Shown here piece after piece: positions 33,764-43,574 of a stretch of 64,000 nt of DNA. Numbering within the stretch: position 1 is the first letter of the stretch; every line of letters starts with the position of its first letter. Source of the stretch: HGM13006 sp900757695 (lineage in GTDB: Bacteria > Bacillota > Clostridia > Oscillospirales > Oscillospiraceae). Made by a program: the position numbers and the translations under genes. Where the stretch lies: the NCBI GenBank assembly GCA_959607825.1, contig CAUHNW010000007.1:87263-151262 (forward strand), given 5' to 3'. The notes below the pieces were generated by a model. The model was not told where the DNA came from. It made no database searches and saw nothing but the letters and a program-made list of their open reading frames with translations.

Positions 33764-34888
33764 TTGGAAATCTATCTTGATAATGCTGCTACCACAAAGC
33801 CCTGCCCGGCGGCGGTGGCGGCAGTTATGGAAGCATTGACGGAAAATTGGGGCAACCCTTCGGCGGTGCACCAGCTGGGGCTGCGGGCGGAAAAGGCCGT
33901 CAAACAGGCACGGCAGCAGGTGGCGGCGGTGCTGGGGTGCAGCCCGGATCAGCTGTTTTTCACCTCCGGAGGGACAGAGGGCGATAATTTTGCGGTGTTC
34001 TCTGTGGCACAGCGGTACCATAAGCGGGGCCGCCATATTATCACCACGGCGGTGGAGCACCATGCGGTGCTTCGTCCCATTCAGGCACTGGAAGCACAGG
34101 GGTTTGAAGTGACCTATTTGAAGCCGGAGGCAGACGGCACGATTTCCCCGGCGGCACTGCTGGGGGCGCTGCGCAAGGATACCATTTTGGTGTCAATCAT
34201 GATGGTCAACAACGAGACTGGTGCGGTCAACGATATTGCCCGGCTGGCAAAGCTGACCCATCAGAAGTCCACAGCGGTATTCCATACGGATGCGGTGCAG
34301 GGCTTCTGTAAGGTTCCATTCCGGGCATCGACACTGGGGGCTGACATTGTTTCCGTGAGTTCGCATAAGATTCAGGGGCCCAAGGGCTGCGGTGCGGTCT
34401 ATGTGGATAAGAAGCTGCACCTCCCCCCGGTAATGTACGGCGGCGGACAGGAGAAAAATATGCGCTCCGGCACGGAAAATGTTCCGATGATCCTTGGATT
34501 CGGGGCGGCCTGTCAGGCAGCGTCAGAGGGGCTTCCGGAAAAGCTCCGAACCATGGAACGCAGAAAGCAGCAGTGCCTTCAGCTGTTGGAAGAAAAGGTT
34601 CCGCAGGCGGTGATCCTGGGCGGTCATCAGGCTCCCCATGTGATCTCGCTGGCGGTACCCGGCGTCCGGTCTCAGGGGCTCATTGGCTGCTTGCAGGAAA
34701 AGGGCGTATATGTGTCAGCGGGCTCAGCCTGCTCCAGAGGACATCGGAGTCATGTGATGGAGGCCATGGGATTTGCAACGGAGCTGATCGACGGCTCCAT
34801 TCGGGTGAGTACCTGCTTTGATACCACGCCGGAGGAGATCGAAGGTTTTGTCTCGGCACTGGCGGAGGCAGTCCATGCGCTTACCTGA
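33764..34888 (+). CDS. Cysteine desulfurase (NifS/IscS family)
   Basis: The enzyme removes sulfur from cysteine with PLP, for Fe-S clusters or thiolated tRNA. I choose TTG 33764: AAAAGGAG lies 9 nt upstream, and the usual N-terminus (M)EIYLDNAATT then begins the protein, giving 374 residues. The PLP lysine is in SSHKIQGPKG, and the catalytic cysteine is in SAGSACSRGHRSHVM. Other motifs are GGTEGDN and VNNETGA. No iscU-like scaffold gene is next to it. The nuclease gene overlaps its end. Confidence 0.93.
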   Translation: MEIYLDNAATTKPCPAAVAAVMEALTENWGNPSAVHQLGLRAEKAVKQARQQVAAVLGCSPDQLFFTSGGTEGDNFAVFSVAQRYHKRGRHIITTAVEHHAVLRPIQALEAQGFEVTYLKPEADGTISPAALLGALRKDTILVSIMMVNNETGAVNDIARLAKLTHQKSTAVFHTDAVQGFCKVPFRASTLGADIVSVSSHKIQGPKGCGAVYVDKKLHLPPVMYGGGQEKNMRSGTENVPMILGFGAACQAASEGLPEKLRTMERRKQQCLQLLEEKVPQAVILGGHQAPHVISLAVPGVRSQGLIGCLQEKGVYVSAGSACSRGHRSHVMEAMGFATELIDGSIRVSTCFDTTPEEIEGFVSALAEAVHALT

Positions 34889-35792
34889 TATGCACCGGAT
34901 TTCGGCGGCGCTGCTCTGCCTGCTGCTTCTGCTGTTTCCCGGGTGCTCCATGCCGGCCGGAAACGGCGAGCAGAGGCCGGAAACGGCCCAATATCAGCAG
35001 GATGCCGTTTATACCATGGAGAACCTGCCGGATTACAGCGGCAGTGCCTATGTGGAGCTGAACGGGAATCAGCCGGATTTTGATGAGAGCCAATTCAATA
35101 CCCAGTCCTATGAGTTTTATACCCAGCTGGATCAGCTGGGTAGGTGCGGCGCCTGCTATGCCAACATCGGGCAGGATCTGATGCCCACGGAAAAGCGGGA
35201 GTGCATCAGTTCGGTACATCCTTCCGGCTGGATGCAGGCACAGTATGACTGCGTGGAGGGGAAGAACCTCTACAATCGCTGCCATCTCATCGGCTTTCAG
35301 CTGACCGGGGAAAATGCCAATGACCACAATCTGATCACCGGTACCAGGTATCTCAATACCGAGGGAATGCTTCCCTTTGAGGATCAGGTGGCGGAGTACG
35401 TGAAAACCACCGACCACCATGTGCTCTATCGGGTAACACCGGATTTTCATGGCAGTGAGCTGGTGGCACGGGGCGTGGAGATGGAAGCGGCCAGCGTGGA
35501 GGATGATGCCATCCGATTCCATGTCTACTGCTACAATGTGCAGCCCGGTGTTGCCATTGATTACGCAACGGGAGAAAGCTGGCTGTCAGACAGCACAGCC
35601 CAGGGCGAAACGGCAGCGGATACATCGAAGGTACAGGAAAGCTATGTGCTCAACACGCGGAATAAGAAATTTCATCTGCCCACCTGCTCCAGCGTGGCGG
35701 ATATGAGTGAAAGCAATCGGGAGGACTATACAGGCTCCCGGGAGAAACTGATACAGGAAGGCTACAGCCCTTGCGGGCGCTGTAAGCCGTAA
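34875..35792 (+). CDS. DNA/RNA non-specific endonuclease, lipoprotein
   Basis: Start ATG 34875 follows GGCGGAGGC and overlaps the upstream gene by 14 nt, giving 305 residues. A signal peptide with lipobox LLLFPGCS anchors it outside. The middle holds a beta-beta-alpha-metal nuclease core: NLYNRCHLIGFQL then NDHNLITGTRYLN, with His in the place of the DRGH/NRCH catalytic motif, as in EndA-like nucleases. The end (LNTRNKKFHLPTCSS...YSPCGRCKP) is a small Cys-rich domain found in other extracellular nucleases of Firmicutes. It probably degrades DNA outside the cell for nutrients or uptake. Confidence 0.88.
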   Translation: MRLPDMHRISAALLCLLLLLFPGCSMPAGNGEQRPETAQYQQDAVYTMENLPDYSGSAYVELNGNQPDFDESQFNTQSYEFYTQLDQLGRCGACYANIGQDLMPTEKRECISSVHPSGWMQAQYDCVEGKNLYNRCHLIGFQLTGENANDHNLITGTRYLNTEGMLPFEDQVAEYVKTTDHHVLYRVTPDFHGSELVARGVEMEAASVEDDAIRFHVYCYNVQPGVAIDYATGESWLSDSTAQGETAADTSKVQESYVLNTRNKKFHLPTCSSVADMSESNREDYTGSREKLIQEGYSPCGRCKP

Positions 35793-35816
35793 CTTATGAT
35801 AACAGGAGGAATTTAC

Positions 35817-36497
35817 ATGACGTATCAGGAGGAATTTATCGTATTTATGGTGCGCTCCGGGGTGCTGACCTTTGGAGACTTTACCACAAAGTCCGGCAGA
35901 AAGACACCTTACTTTATCAATACCGGAAACTATAAAACAGGGGCACAGGCGGATGCGCTGGGCGGATATTATGCGGCCTGCATTCATGAGCATCTTCAGG
36001 AGGCCGGCGGTGCGGATGTACTGTTTGGGCCTGCCTATAAGGGAATTCCTCTGGTGGTCACTGCGGCGGCCAGCCTTTACCGGAACTACGGAGAGGACTA
36101 TCCCTATGCCTTCAACCGGAAGGAAAAGAAGGATCACGGCGAAGGCGGCAATCTGGTGGGCGCAAAGATTCAGGACGGCCAGCGTATCGCCATTGTAGAG
36201 GATGTTGTAACGGCCGGTACTGCGGTACGGGAGACCATTGCGCTGTTCCAGACCATTGCCCATGTGAAGATCAATGCGCTGTTTGTATCCGTAGACCGGA
36301 TGGAGAAGGGCACCGGAGAGAAATCTGCACTGGATGAACTCCGGGAGGAATACGGTATTGCGGTGTATCCCATTGTCACGGTACGCCAGATCATCGACTT
36401 CCTCCACAACCGCCCCATCGATGGCAAGGTCTACATTGATGACGCAATGCGTCAGCGGATGGAGGACTACCTCCGGCAGTACGGGGCAAAGGGATGA
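35817..36497 (+). CDS. pyrE: Orotate phosphoribosyltransferase
   Basis: PyrE joins orotate to PRPP to make OMP in pyrimidine synthesis. ATG 35817 follows AGGAGGA, giving 226 residues. It carries the PRPP-binding loop VEDVVTAGTAVRETI, the FGPAYKGIPL block and the flexible loop FNRKEKKDHGEGG with catalytic Lys residues. This is the longer eukaryote/E. coli-like form. radC overlaps its stop by 4 nt. Confidence 0.95.
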   Translation: MTYQEEFIVFMVRSGVLTFGDFTTKSGRKTPYFINTGNYKTGAQADALGGYYAACIHEHLQEAGGADVLFGPAYKGIPLVVTAAASLYRNYGEDYPYAFNRKEKKDHGEGGNLVGAKIQDGQRIAIVEDVVTAGTAVRETIALFQTIAHVKINALFVSVDRMEKGTGEKSALDELREEYGIAVYPIVTVRQIIDFLHNRPIDGKVYIDDAMRQRMEDYLRQYGAKG

Positions 36498-37189
36498 CCA
36501 AGCCCCAGGGGCCGGGGAGCGTCCATGGCGGTCACCGGCAGCGATTAAAGGATCAGTTTCTGGAATATGGCATGGATCCGATCCATGATGTCAATATTTT
36601 GGAGCTGGTGCTATTCTATGCGATCCCACGGCAGGACACCAACCCCATTGCACACCGGCTGCTGGACACCTTTGGATCGCTGTCTGCGGTGTTTGAGGCG
36701 TCCACGGCAGAGCTGATGGAGCGGGGCGGACTCAGCAAAAATGCCGCAACGCTGATCAAGCTGATCCCGGCGGTGGCACGGCGGCAGCAGATCTCCCGGA
36801 TCAGTGCCAATCAAATTCTGGATACGACCCAGAAATGCGGGGATTATCTTGTGCCGTATTTCTTTGGTACGGTACAGGAAGAGGTGTATATGCTGGGGCT
36901 GGATGCCAAATGCAAGGTGCTGGGCTGTATGAAGATCTCCAGCGGAAGCATCAACTGTGCCAATCTCAGCATTCGTAAGGTGGTGGAATCGGCACTGGGG
37001 ATGAAGGCGTCCTCTGTGGTGCTGGCACACAACCACACCAGCGGCATTGCGGTGCCCTCCCAGGAGGACATCCGTACCACCCGTTCGGTGGCCCATGCGC
37101 TGGATCTGGTAGGCATTTATCTGGCAGACCATATTGTGGTGGCCGATGATGACTATGTTTCACTGGCGGAAAGCGGACTCATGGAATAA
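36494..37189 (+). CDS. radC: RadC-family JAB domain protein
   Basis: The 231-residue protein has an N-terminal helix-hairpin-helix region and a JAB/MPN metal-binding domain with HNHTSGIAVPSQED (the H-x-H-x7-D pattern). RadC was linked to DNA repair, but its biochemical function is unsettled. Its ATG overlaps the pyrE stop (ATGA). Confidence 0.93.
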   Translation: MTKPQGPGSVHGGHRQRLKDQFLEYGMDPIHDVNILELVLFYAIPRQDTNPIAHRLLDTFGSLSAVFEASTAELMERGGLSKNAATLIKLIPAVARRQQISRISANQILDTTQKCGDYLVPYFFGTVQEEVYMLGLDAKCKVLGCMKISSGSINCANLSIRKVVESALGMKASSVVLAHNHTSGIAVPSQEDIRTTRSVAHALDLVGIYLADHIVVADDDYVSLAESGLME

Positions 37190-37193
37190 TAAA

Positions 37194-37224
37194 TCGGGCA
37201 TCTGCACATTGTGCGGATGCCCGA
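37194..37224. terminator. Bidirectional terminator
   Basis: TCGGGCAT..GCAC/GTGC..ATGCCCGA stem between the convergent radC and MATE genes. Confidence 0.7.
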
Positions 37225-37230
37225 TGCTTA

Positions 37231-38598
37231 CTATGTGGTTTGTTCCAGCAGCTTTCGCTTTTTCCAAGCGCCGGAGTAGAAATAGGCGGCGGCAAAGACC
37301 GCAGAAAGGGTGGGAGCCAGTCCCATACCGAGATACACGCCCACGAGACCCATGTCAAACACCCGGGTCAGCAGCAGGCTCAAGGCCACACGAATCACAA
37401 CACCATCTAATACGTGGCAGAACATGGAAAATACCGTAAAACCCGATGCGGTGGCAATGGCCACGTAGATAAAGAAGAAGGCCGAGGGAAATGCCATCAG
37501 AGAGAGATACCGGAGACAGCGGATCGATTCTTCCAATGCCGCAGGGTCCCGGTTAAAGAGCTTGACCAGCGGCCCGGGAATGGCCTGTATGATCCCAAAC
37601 ATTACGATGGCGACCACCAGTGCACAGCGGACGCCTATGCGGATGGTTTTATCTGCCCGCTCGGGTTTGTTTGCGCCGATGTTCTGCCCGGCCATGGTGC
37701 CGACACCGGTGGAGAGTGCAGAAATTCCGGTTTGGCTGAGGTTCACAACCTTGCTGCCCACGGCCACTGCTGAGGCGGCAATAACGCCGTAGCCGTTGAT
37801 GATGGAGTTCACAAACACAAAACTCAGATCGATAAACAGGTACTGAAAGGAGGAGGGAATGCCGATTTTCAGCACGGTCTTGGCAGTGGGGCCATGGATT
37901 TGATACTGATGAGGATCCAGCGTCAGCATACCGGGCTGATGCGTACGCAGATACAGGAAGGCCCAGACAAGGGAGATAAGCTCTGCGATTTCTGTGGCAA
38001 TGGCCGCACCGCCTGCACCCATGTGCAGAGCCGCAACAAAGAGCAAGTCTAAAAATACATTGGCAATGGAAGCCACGGCGGAGAAATAGAGGGGCCGCTT
38101 GGAGTCGCCCATACCACGCAGAAACGATGTAATGGAGTTGTAGAAAAACGAAATCAGGAAACAGGCTGCACGGATCATCAGATAATTGCGGGCCTCGCCC
38201 CGGGCTTCCAAGGGAATGTTCACCAGGTTCAAAATGGGCCCCACAAAGCAGCAGACGATAACGGAGAGAATCACGGCCATGATTGCACTGATGGACAGCG
38301 CCGTACCCACAGTACGGTGGACGCCCTCCTCATTTTTTGCCCCGCAGTATTGGGCGATCAGTACGGCGGAGCCCGCACTGGCACCAAGACCGATGTTTCC
38401 GGCGGCGTTGCAGATGTAGGATACGTTGTTCACCGCCGCCAGACCAGCGGAGCCGCAGAACTGCCCCACAATAATGGTGTCCACAGTGGAATACATGGTT
38501 TGCAGAATGCTGGATGCTAAAAACGGAAGAGAAAACCGGATCAGGCCGCTGGTAATGGGACAGGTGGTGAGATCCAGCGACTGCTTTACTTTAGTCAC
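37231..38598 (-). CDS. MATE family efflux protein (second copy)
   Basis: I place the start at GTG 38598, since GAAAGGGGC lies 8 nt before it and a TTG at 38616 sits on the ribosome binding site. This gives 455 residues. Twelve transmembrane helices are visible, with LIRFSLPFLASSILQTMYST then DTIIVGQFCGSAG in the first half, and the equivalent VAVGSKVVNLSQTG in the second. It is divergent from a LysR regulator gene, which may control it. Confidence 0.92.
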   Translation of the reverse strand: MTKVKQSLDLTTCPITSGLIRFSLPFLASSILQTMYSTVDTIIVGQFCGSAGLAAVNNVSYICNAAGNIGLGASAGSAVLIAQYCGAKNEEGVHRTVGTALSISAIMAVILSVIVCCFVGPILNLVNIPLEARGEARNYLMIRAACFLISFFYNSITSFLRGMGDSKRPLYFSAVASIANVFLDLLFVAALHMGAGGAAIATEIAELISLVWAFLYLRTHQPGMLTLDPHQYQIHGPTAKTVLKIGIPSSFQYLFIDLSFVFVNSIINGYGVIAASAVAVGSKVVNLSQTGISALSTGVGTMAGQNIGANKPERADKTIRIGVRCALVVAIVMFGIIQAIPGPLVKLFNRDPAALEESIRCLRYLSLMAFPSAFFFIYVAIATASGFTVFSMFCHVLDGVVIRVALSLLLTRVFDMGLVGVYLGMGLAPTLSAVFAAAYFYSGAWKKRKLLEQTT

Positions 38599-38681
38599 AG
38601 GCAAAGCCCCTTTCAAGCGCTCAGGCTTACGATGATTGCAATGGATCTTCTGGCGCTTTTTCTGAAATGGAAAGTAACAGT

Positions 38682-38711
38682 ATTATACGCCTCGGGTGCT
38701 TTGAATTGCAA
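38682..38711 (-). promoter_or_regulatory. Promoter of the second MATE gene
   Basis: TTGCAA (38711-38706), 18-nt spacer, TATAAT (38687-38682). It lies in the 221-bp gap shared with the divergent LysR gene. Confidence 0.6.
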
Positions 38712-38819
38712 CTGTTTGTTAGAAAATGAAACGAGAAATACGGTTTTTGCTTTTTCGTGACAATGGGATGGAATTATGATAGGATACACAGTGAAACACA
38801 CGCAATGGGAGGAAATGCA

Positions 38820-39707
38820 ATGGATCTCACACAGATGCAGTATTTTGTGCTGGTGGCAGAGAATGGATCTACTGCAAAGGCTGCGGCGGAAGCCATGGTA
38901 TCGCAGTCTACGGTCAGTAAATCCATTCTCCGGTTGGAGCGGGAACTGGACCTACAGCTGTTTGACCGGCAGGGGATTCATCTGGTGCTGAATCCAGCCG
39001 GAGAGGAGTTCCTGCAGCAGGTACGGCCAATTTTAACGGCGGTACGGCGGCTCCCTGAATTTGTAAAGTCGCGGCATATGCCCCGGCGAAAATACCGGAT
39101 TAATGTGGGGGCGGCCGAAGCGGTTATGGGAAGCTTCCTCCATGGCTTCTTTCGAAAGGAGCCGCAGGCGGAGGTAATCCTGACCGATGAGAGCTGGATC
39201 GATGACTGCGACCTGAGTATTTCCTCCGGGCCGTCAGGCCGGGAGGAGGACAGCGTGTGGCTGCTGGAGGAGGAGATCCTGCTGGCGGTTCCGGTGAGCA
39301 TGGGGCCGCAGCAGGAGCTTGATGTCCTGTCATTGGAAGGGCTGCCGCTGATCCTGCCACGAGAGGGCAGCGCCCTGCGTCAGAGCATTGAGCGTGAGAT
39401 CCTGTCCCGCCCACTGGTGGCGGAAATTCTGGCGGTGACCTCTGACGATGAAACGCTCCGACAGCTGGTGACCCAGGGGGATGGCGTGGCATTCTGGCCG
39501 GCAAAAACATGGCCAAAGCCTGACCCGGAAAAGGTGCGCCTGTGTCATCTGGGCGGCGTCCACTTTACCCGAGAGCTCTATGCATTGCTTCCGCCAGAGA
39601 ATCCGGAGGGGAAGGAGAGTCCGCTGATGCGGGCGATGGTGGAGTTCTTTCACGGATTGGAAGACGGACAGGTGTGGAAGACGACAGAAACGGAAGAGAT
39701 GGAATAA
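38820..39707 (+). CDS. LysR-family transcriptional regulator
   Basis: ATG 38820 follows GGGAGGAAA, giving 295 residues. The N-terminal helix-turn-helix reads MDLTQMQYFVLVAENGSTAK through AMVSQSTVSKSILRLERELD. A periplasmic-binding-like effector domain follows from about residue 90. LysR proteins often control the divergent neighbour, here a MATE exporter gene. No clear T-N11-A box was identified. Confidence 0.9.
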   Translation: MDLTQMQYFVLVAENGSTAKAAAEAMVSQSTVSKSILRLERELDLQLFDRQGIHLVLNPAGEEFLQQVRPILTAVRRLPEFVKSRHMPRRKYRINVGAAEAVMGSFLHGFFRKEPQAEVILTDESWIDDCDLSISSGPSGREEDSVWLLEEEILLAVPVSMGPQQELDVLSLEGLPLILPREGSALRQSIEREILSRPLVAEILAVTSDDETLRQLVTQGDGVAFWPAKTWPKPDPEKVRLCHLGGVHFTRELYALLPPENPEGKESPLMRAMVEFFHGLEDGQVWKTTETEEME

Positions 39708-39709
39708 AA

Positions 39710-39750
39710 AAGGTTCCCTGTGCTGCAGCGTACTGTAACACAGGGAACTT
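39710..39750. terminator. Bidirectional terminator
   Basis: GTTCCCTGTG/CACAGGGAAC stem with flanking AAAAAA and TTT between convergent genes. Confidence 0.8.
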
Positions 39751-39757
39751 TGCGTAA

Positions 39758-40741
39758 TTATCGTTCTTCCCGGAAATAGGCATTTCCGAGGCTTGCGGGG
39801 GGCTGGCTTTCCCGTTTCTGACGAATGGAAATGGAGATCAGAACGATGACGGTGACGATATAGGGCAGGATCTTGTAAATCTCGGTGGGGATGCCCAGCT
39901 GGGTGACACGCATATACATGATCATCAGTGCGCCAAAGAGAATAGAACCCCAGACGGCACGGAGCGGCTTCCAGAGGGCGAAGATGACCAGTGCGACAGC
40001 CAGCCAGCCCTTTCCGTCCATGGCACCGGTGGACCAGTTGCCGCCGGCAGAGACCATGGTAAAGTAGAGGCCGCCCAGACCGCAGATACCGCCGCCAAGG
40101 CAGGTAGCCAGATATTTGTACTTTGTGACGTTGATGCCGGCAGCGTCTGCGGTGGCGGGATCTTCACCCACGGCCCGGAGGCACAGACCACTGCGGGTGC
40201 GGGCGAAATACCATGCCATGAGAATGGCGATCACCAACACCAGATAGATCATGAAGTTGTAGGAAAACAGCATCTTGCCCAGAATGGGGATATTCCGCAG
40301 GAAGCCCGGCAGCAGCGGCTGAGAGAAAATTGCGCCTGCGGCCTCGGAGATCTGAAGACGACCGTTTCCAATCTGGCGGAAATACTCACCAAAGAACTCG
40401 CCGTAGCCCACGCCGAAGATGGTCAGGGCCAGACCGGTGACGTTCTGATTGGTGCGCAGCGTGATCGTCAGGAACGCATAGAGCAGGCTGCCCAGAGCGG
40501 CGGCAAGAAATGCGCCGGCAAAGGCCAGCAGAACCGCTACCATGGGGATGGCGGCGTCACCGGCGGCACGTTCATAGACAAATGCGGCAATGAGCCCAGT
40601 GGAGCCGCCCATGTAGATCAGGCCCTCCACGCCGAGGTTCATATTGCCGACTTTTTCCGTGAGGATCTCTCCCAATGTGCCATACATCAGGGTGGTGCCC
40701 ATCAGGACGGCAGCCACAAAAAAGTTGATGATAAAATTCAT
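39758..40741 (-). CDS. Nucleoside ABC importer permease (YufQ/NupQ type)
   Basis: The 327-residue protein has about nine transmembrane helices. The BPD_transp_2-type motif region reads MNLGVEGLIYMGGSTGLIAA, and the coupling-helix region reads LRAVGEDPATADAAGI. It is the last gene of a four-gene BMP-lipoprotein/ATPase/permease/permease importer and overlaps its neighbour by 4 nt. This transporter type carries purine or pyrimidine nucleosides. Confidence 0.92.
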   Translation of the reverse strand: MNFIINFFVAAVLMGTTLMYGTLGEILTEKVGNMNLGVEGLIYMGGSTGLIAAFVYERAAGDAAIPMVAVLLAFAGAFLAAALGSLLYAFLTITLRTNQNVTGLALTIFGVGYGEFFGEYFRQIGNGRLQISEAAGAIFSQPLLPGFLRNIPILGKMLFSYNFMIYLVLVIAILMAWYFARTRSGLCLRAVGEDPATADAAGINVTKYKYLATCLGGGICGLGGLYFTMVSAGGNWSTGAMDGKGWLAVALVIFALWKPLRAVWGSILFGALMIMYMRVTQLGIPTEIYKILPYIVTVIVLISISIRQKRESQPPASLGNAYFREER

Positions 40742-41859
40742 GCGGCAGCCTCCTTCTTTTCGTCAGAGCCCTTGGGGCCATCGTGGTTTTTCTTACGGAA
40801 GATCATCCGGTAACGGATAAAGAACTCGCTGGAGAGCATGCAGAAGAGGATCAGACCAGTGAGCATGTCGCTCATGGATTCCGGCAATGCGTTGTGCGTC
40901 AGCGTGTTGATGGTGGATGCACCTTTGGTGAGCACTGCCAGCAGCAGAGAAATAAGGACCATGCCCAGAGGGTTCAGTGCAGCCAGCCATGCAACAGTGA
41001 TGCCCGTAAAGCCGACACCGCCTGCCACGGAATCCGACAGCGTGTAGTTGATACCGGAAACCACAATAAAGCCCACGATACCGGCAATGGCACCGGAGAC
41101 AAACATGGTACGCATAATTACCTTGCCTACTTCAATGCCTGCATAGTGTGCGGTGGCTTCACTTTCGCCGACTACGGCAATCTGATAACCATGCTTGGTA
41201 AAGCGCAGATAGCAGTACATGAAGATGACCAGAGCCAGTACGATAAAGCAACCGGAGGTGATGCCCCAAACGGTGGGGAGCCGGGCAGCGGTACCAAAGC
41301 GCTCGATCATCTGGGTGCCCTTGGGAACCTTTTCCCAGGGGCCGCCCTGAAGGTATTTCACAACACCAATGGCAATGTAGTTGAGCATCAGGGTAAACAG
41401 GGTCTCATTGGTCCCCCACTTGGCACGAAATGCCGCAGGCAGCAGACCCCAGAGGCCGCCGCCAATGGCTGCTGCGATGCACATCACCGGAAGCAGCACC
41501 CAGCTGGGCCATACATTCTGGAAATTCAGGGCAAAGAAGGTGGCAAAAATGCCGCCAACGGTAACCTGCCCCTCTACACCGATGTTCCAAAACTTCATTT
41601 TGAAGGCGGGGGCAATGGCCAGTGCAGCACCCAGCAGAGGGATCATGATTTTAATGGTCTGCTGAATATTAAGGCTGGAGCCCAGCGCACCGTTGAACAT
41701 AGCGGCGTAAACAGACACCGGGTCAAAGCCCACTGCGAGGATCAGAATCCCAAATAGGATCAGCGCCACCAGAATGGAGGCGATCCGGATGATCCACGCC
41801 TTGACGGTGCCAATATCATCCCGCTTGGCCAGACGGATCAAAGGTTCCTTCTTGTTCAT
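40738..41859 (-). CDS. Nucleoside ABC importer permease (YufP/NupP type)
   Basis: The 373-residue protein has about ten transmembrane helices. Its conserved blocks are MKFWNIGVEGQVTVGGIFAT and ALNPLGMVLISLLLAVLTKG, the typical partner of the shorter YufQ-like permease. Both gene junctions overlap by 4 nt, so translation is coupled. The C-terminus is rich in Lys and Glu. Confidence 0.92.
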   Translation of the reverse strand: MNKKEPLIRLAKRDDIGTVKAWIIRIASILVALILFGILILAVGFDPVSVYAAMFNGALGSSLNIQQTIKIMIPLLGAALAIAPAFKMKFWNIGVEGQVTVGGIFATFFALNFQNVWPSWVLLPVMCIAAAIGGGLWGLLPAAFRAKWGTNETLFTLMLNYIAIGVVKYLQGGPWEKVPKGTQMIERFGTAARLPTVWGITSGCFIVLALVIFMYCYLRFTKHGYQIAVVGESEATAHYAGIEVGKVIMRTMFVSGAIAGIVGFIVVSGINYTLSDSVAGGVGFTGITVAWLAALNPLGMVLISLLLAVLTKGASTINTLTHNALPESMSDMLTGLILFCMLSSEFFIRYRMIFRKKNHDGPKGSDEKKEAAA

Positions 41860-43394
41860 GCGTCTTCCTCCCCTCCAAGCTTTGTCATCATCATGCCAAC
41901 CTGCTCCTTGGTGGCGGTGCGACCGTCAAGAATGCCGCTGACCTTGCCGCCGCAGAGTACAAGAATCCGGTCACAGAGCTCCAGTAGAACGTCCAGATCC
42001 TCGCCGACATAGATTACGGCAACGCCCTTGGCCTTCTGCTCGTTCAGCAGATGATAAATGGTATAGGATGTGTTGATGTCCAGACCGCGAACGGCGTAGG
42101 CGGTCATCAGCAGCTTGGGGTTGGAGGCAATCTCACGGCCAACCAGCACCTTCTGGACGTTGCCGCCGGACATGCGGCGAACCGGAGTCTGGATGCTGGG
42201 GGTGACGACCTCCAGCTCGTCCATGACCTTCTGGGCCAGCTGCTCGGGACTCTTTCGGTCTGCAAGACCGAACTTTCCACGCTTATAGGAGCGAAGCATC
42301 ATGTTTCCGGCCATGTCCATGTTGCCTACAAGGCCCATGCCAAGACGATCCTCGGGCACAAAGGACAGCCGGACGCCCAGATTGCGAATCTCCATGGCGG
42401 ACTTTCCAATGAGCTCCTGAGGGCCGTTGTCATCATAATAGAGAATGGAACCGCTCTCCATTTTCTGAAGCCCGGCGATGGATTCCAAAAGCTCCTTCTG
42501 GCCGCAGCCGGAGATACCGGCAATGCCCAGGATTTCGCCGCTGTTGGCGGTAAAAGAAATGTGATCCAGCTTCGTAACCTTGTTTTCGTCTACAACGGTC
42601 AGATCCTTGACCTCCAGCCGGATCTGAGGATCTACGGGTTCGGGTCGGTCAATGTTCAGTGCGGTGGCCTGACCCACCATCATGTCGGTCAGGGACTGGG
42701 CGGTGGCATCCTTTGTGGATACGGCGCCGATGTATTCGCCCTTCCGCAGAACGGCCACCCGGTCGGACAGCTCCAATACCTCTTGCAGCTTGTGGGTAAT
42801 GATGATAATGGCCTTGCCGTCAGCACGCATGGCCCGAAGTACATCAAAGAGCTTTTCGGTTTCCTGCGGTGTCAATACGGCAGTTGGTTCGTCAAGAATG
42901 AGGATATCGGCACCCCGGTAGAGTACCTTGATGATCTCGACCGTCTGCTTTTCAGAAACGCTCATGTCATAGATTTTTTTGTCGGGATCAATATTAAAGC
43001 CGTATTTTTCGCTGATCTCCCGGACACGGGCGTTGATGGCCTTTTTGTCGAATTTCCCGGACTCCCGAAGGCCCAGTACGATGTTCTCACCTGCGGTGAG
43101 TACGTCCACCAGCTTAAAATGCTGATGGATCATGCCGATGCCAAGATCAATGGAGTCCTTGGGGGAACGGATGGTGACGGCCTTCCCGTTCACGAAGATC
43201 TGGCCCTCATCGGGGAAATAGATGCCGGAGATCATGTTCATCAGTGTGGTTTTTCCGCTGCCGTTTTCTCCTAATAGGGAGAGAATCTCCCCACGACATA
43301 CGTCCAGACTGACATCGCGGTTCGCTACCACAGAACCAAAGGTCTTTGTGATATGCTCCAGACGAATGGCGACTTCCTTTTCCAAATGCCTCAT
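41856..43394 (-). CDS. Nucleoside ABC importer ATPase with two ATP-binding domains
   Basis: The 512-residue protein has two nucleotide-binding domains in tandem, as in NupO/YufO. The first has Walker A GENGSGKTT, signature VSEKQTVEI and Walker B ILILDEP. The second has a weakened P-loop GISGCGQKE, signature MSGGNVQKV and no strong Walker B, as is usual in this family. ATG 43394 touches its ribosome binding site, so a TTG at 43385 with AAAGG upstream is a possible alternative start. Confidence 0.93.
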   Translation of the reverse strand: MRHLEKEVAIRLEHITKTFGSVVANRDVSLDVCRGEILSLLGENGSGKTTLMNMISGIYFPDEGQIFVNGKAVTIRSPKDSIDLGIGMIHQHFKLVDVLTAGENIVLGLRESGKFDKKAINARVREISEKYGFNIDPDKKIYDMSVSEKQTVEIIKVLYRGADILILDEPTAVLTPQETEKLFDVLRAMRADGKAIIIITHKLQEVLELSDRVAVLRKGEYIGAVSTKDATAQSLTDMMVGQATALNIDRPEPVDPQIRLEVKDLTVVDENKVTKLDHISFTANSGEILGIAGISGCGQKELLESIAGLQKMESGSILYYDDNGPQELIGKSAMEIRNLGVRLSFVPEDRLGMGLVGNMDMAGNMMLRSYKRGKFGLADRKSPEQLAQKVMDELEVVTPSIQTPVRRMSGGNVQKVLVGREIASNPKLLMTAYAVRGLDINTSYTIYHLLNEQKAKGVAVIYVGEDLDVLLELCDRILVLCGGKVSGILDGRTATKEQVGMMMTKLGGEEDA

Positions 43395-43528
43395 CCTTTC
43401 ATTGGGCGCGGAGCGATCCCGCGCGAAGTGTAAAGAGTGAATAGTGTGCAGGGAACAAAAGACCAGATGTCCGGCAGGATATGTGGTTTGCTGTTCTCCG
43501 CCCGCTATAAATGAAAAAACGGCACGTC

Positions 43529-43562
43529 ACAGGCGGGGCCGGAAGGCTCCGGCTCCGCCTGT
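43529..43562 (-). terminator. Hairpin between the BMP lipoprotein and ATPase genes
   Basis: ACAGGCGG..CCGG/CCGG..CCGCCTGT stem. Its T run (43513-43518) is about 10 nt away. It is probably a partial terminator or stability element that favours high lipoprotein expression over the downstream ATPase. The rest of 43395-43574 shows no gene. Confidence 0.6.
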
Positions 43563-43574
43563 ACATGCAGAATT

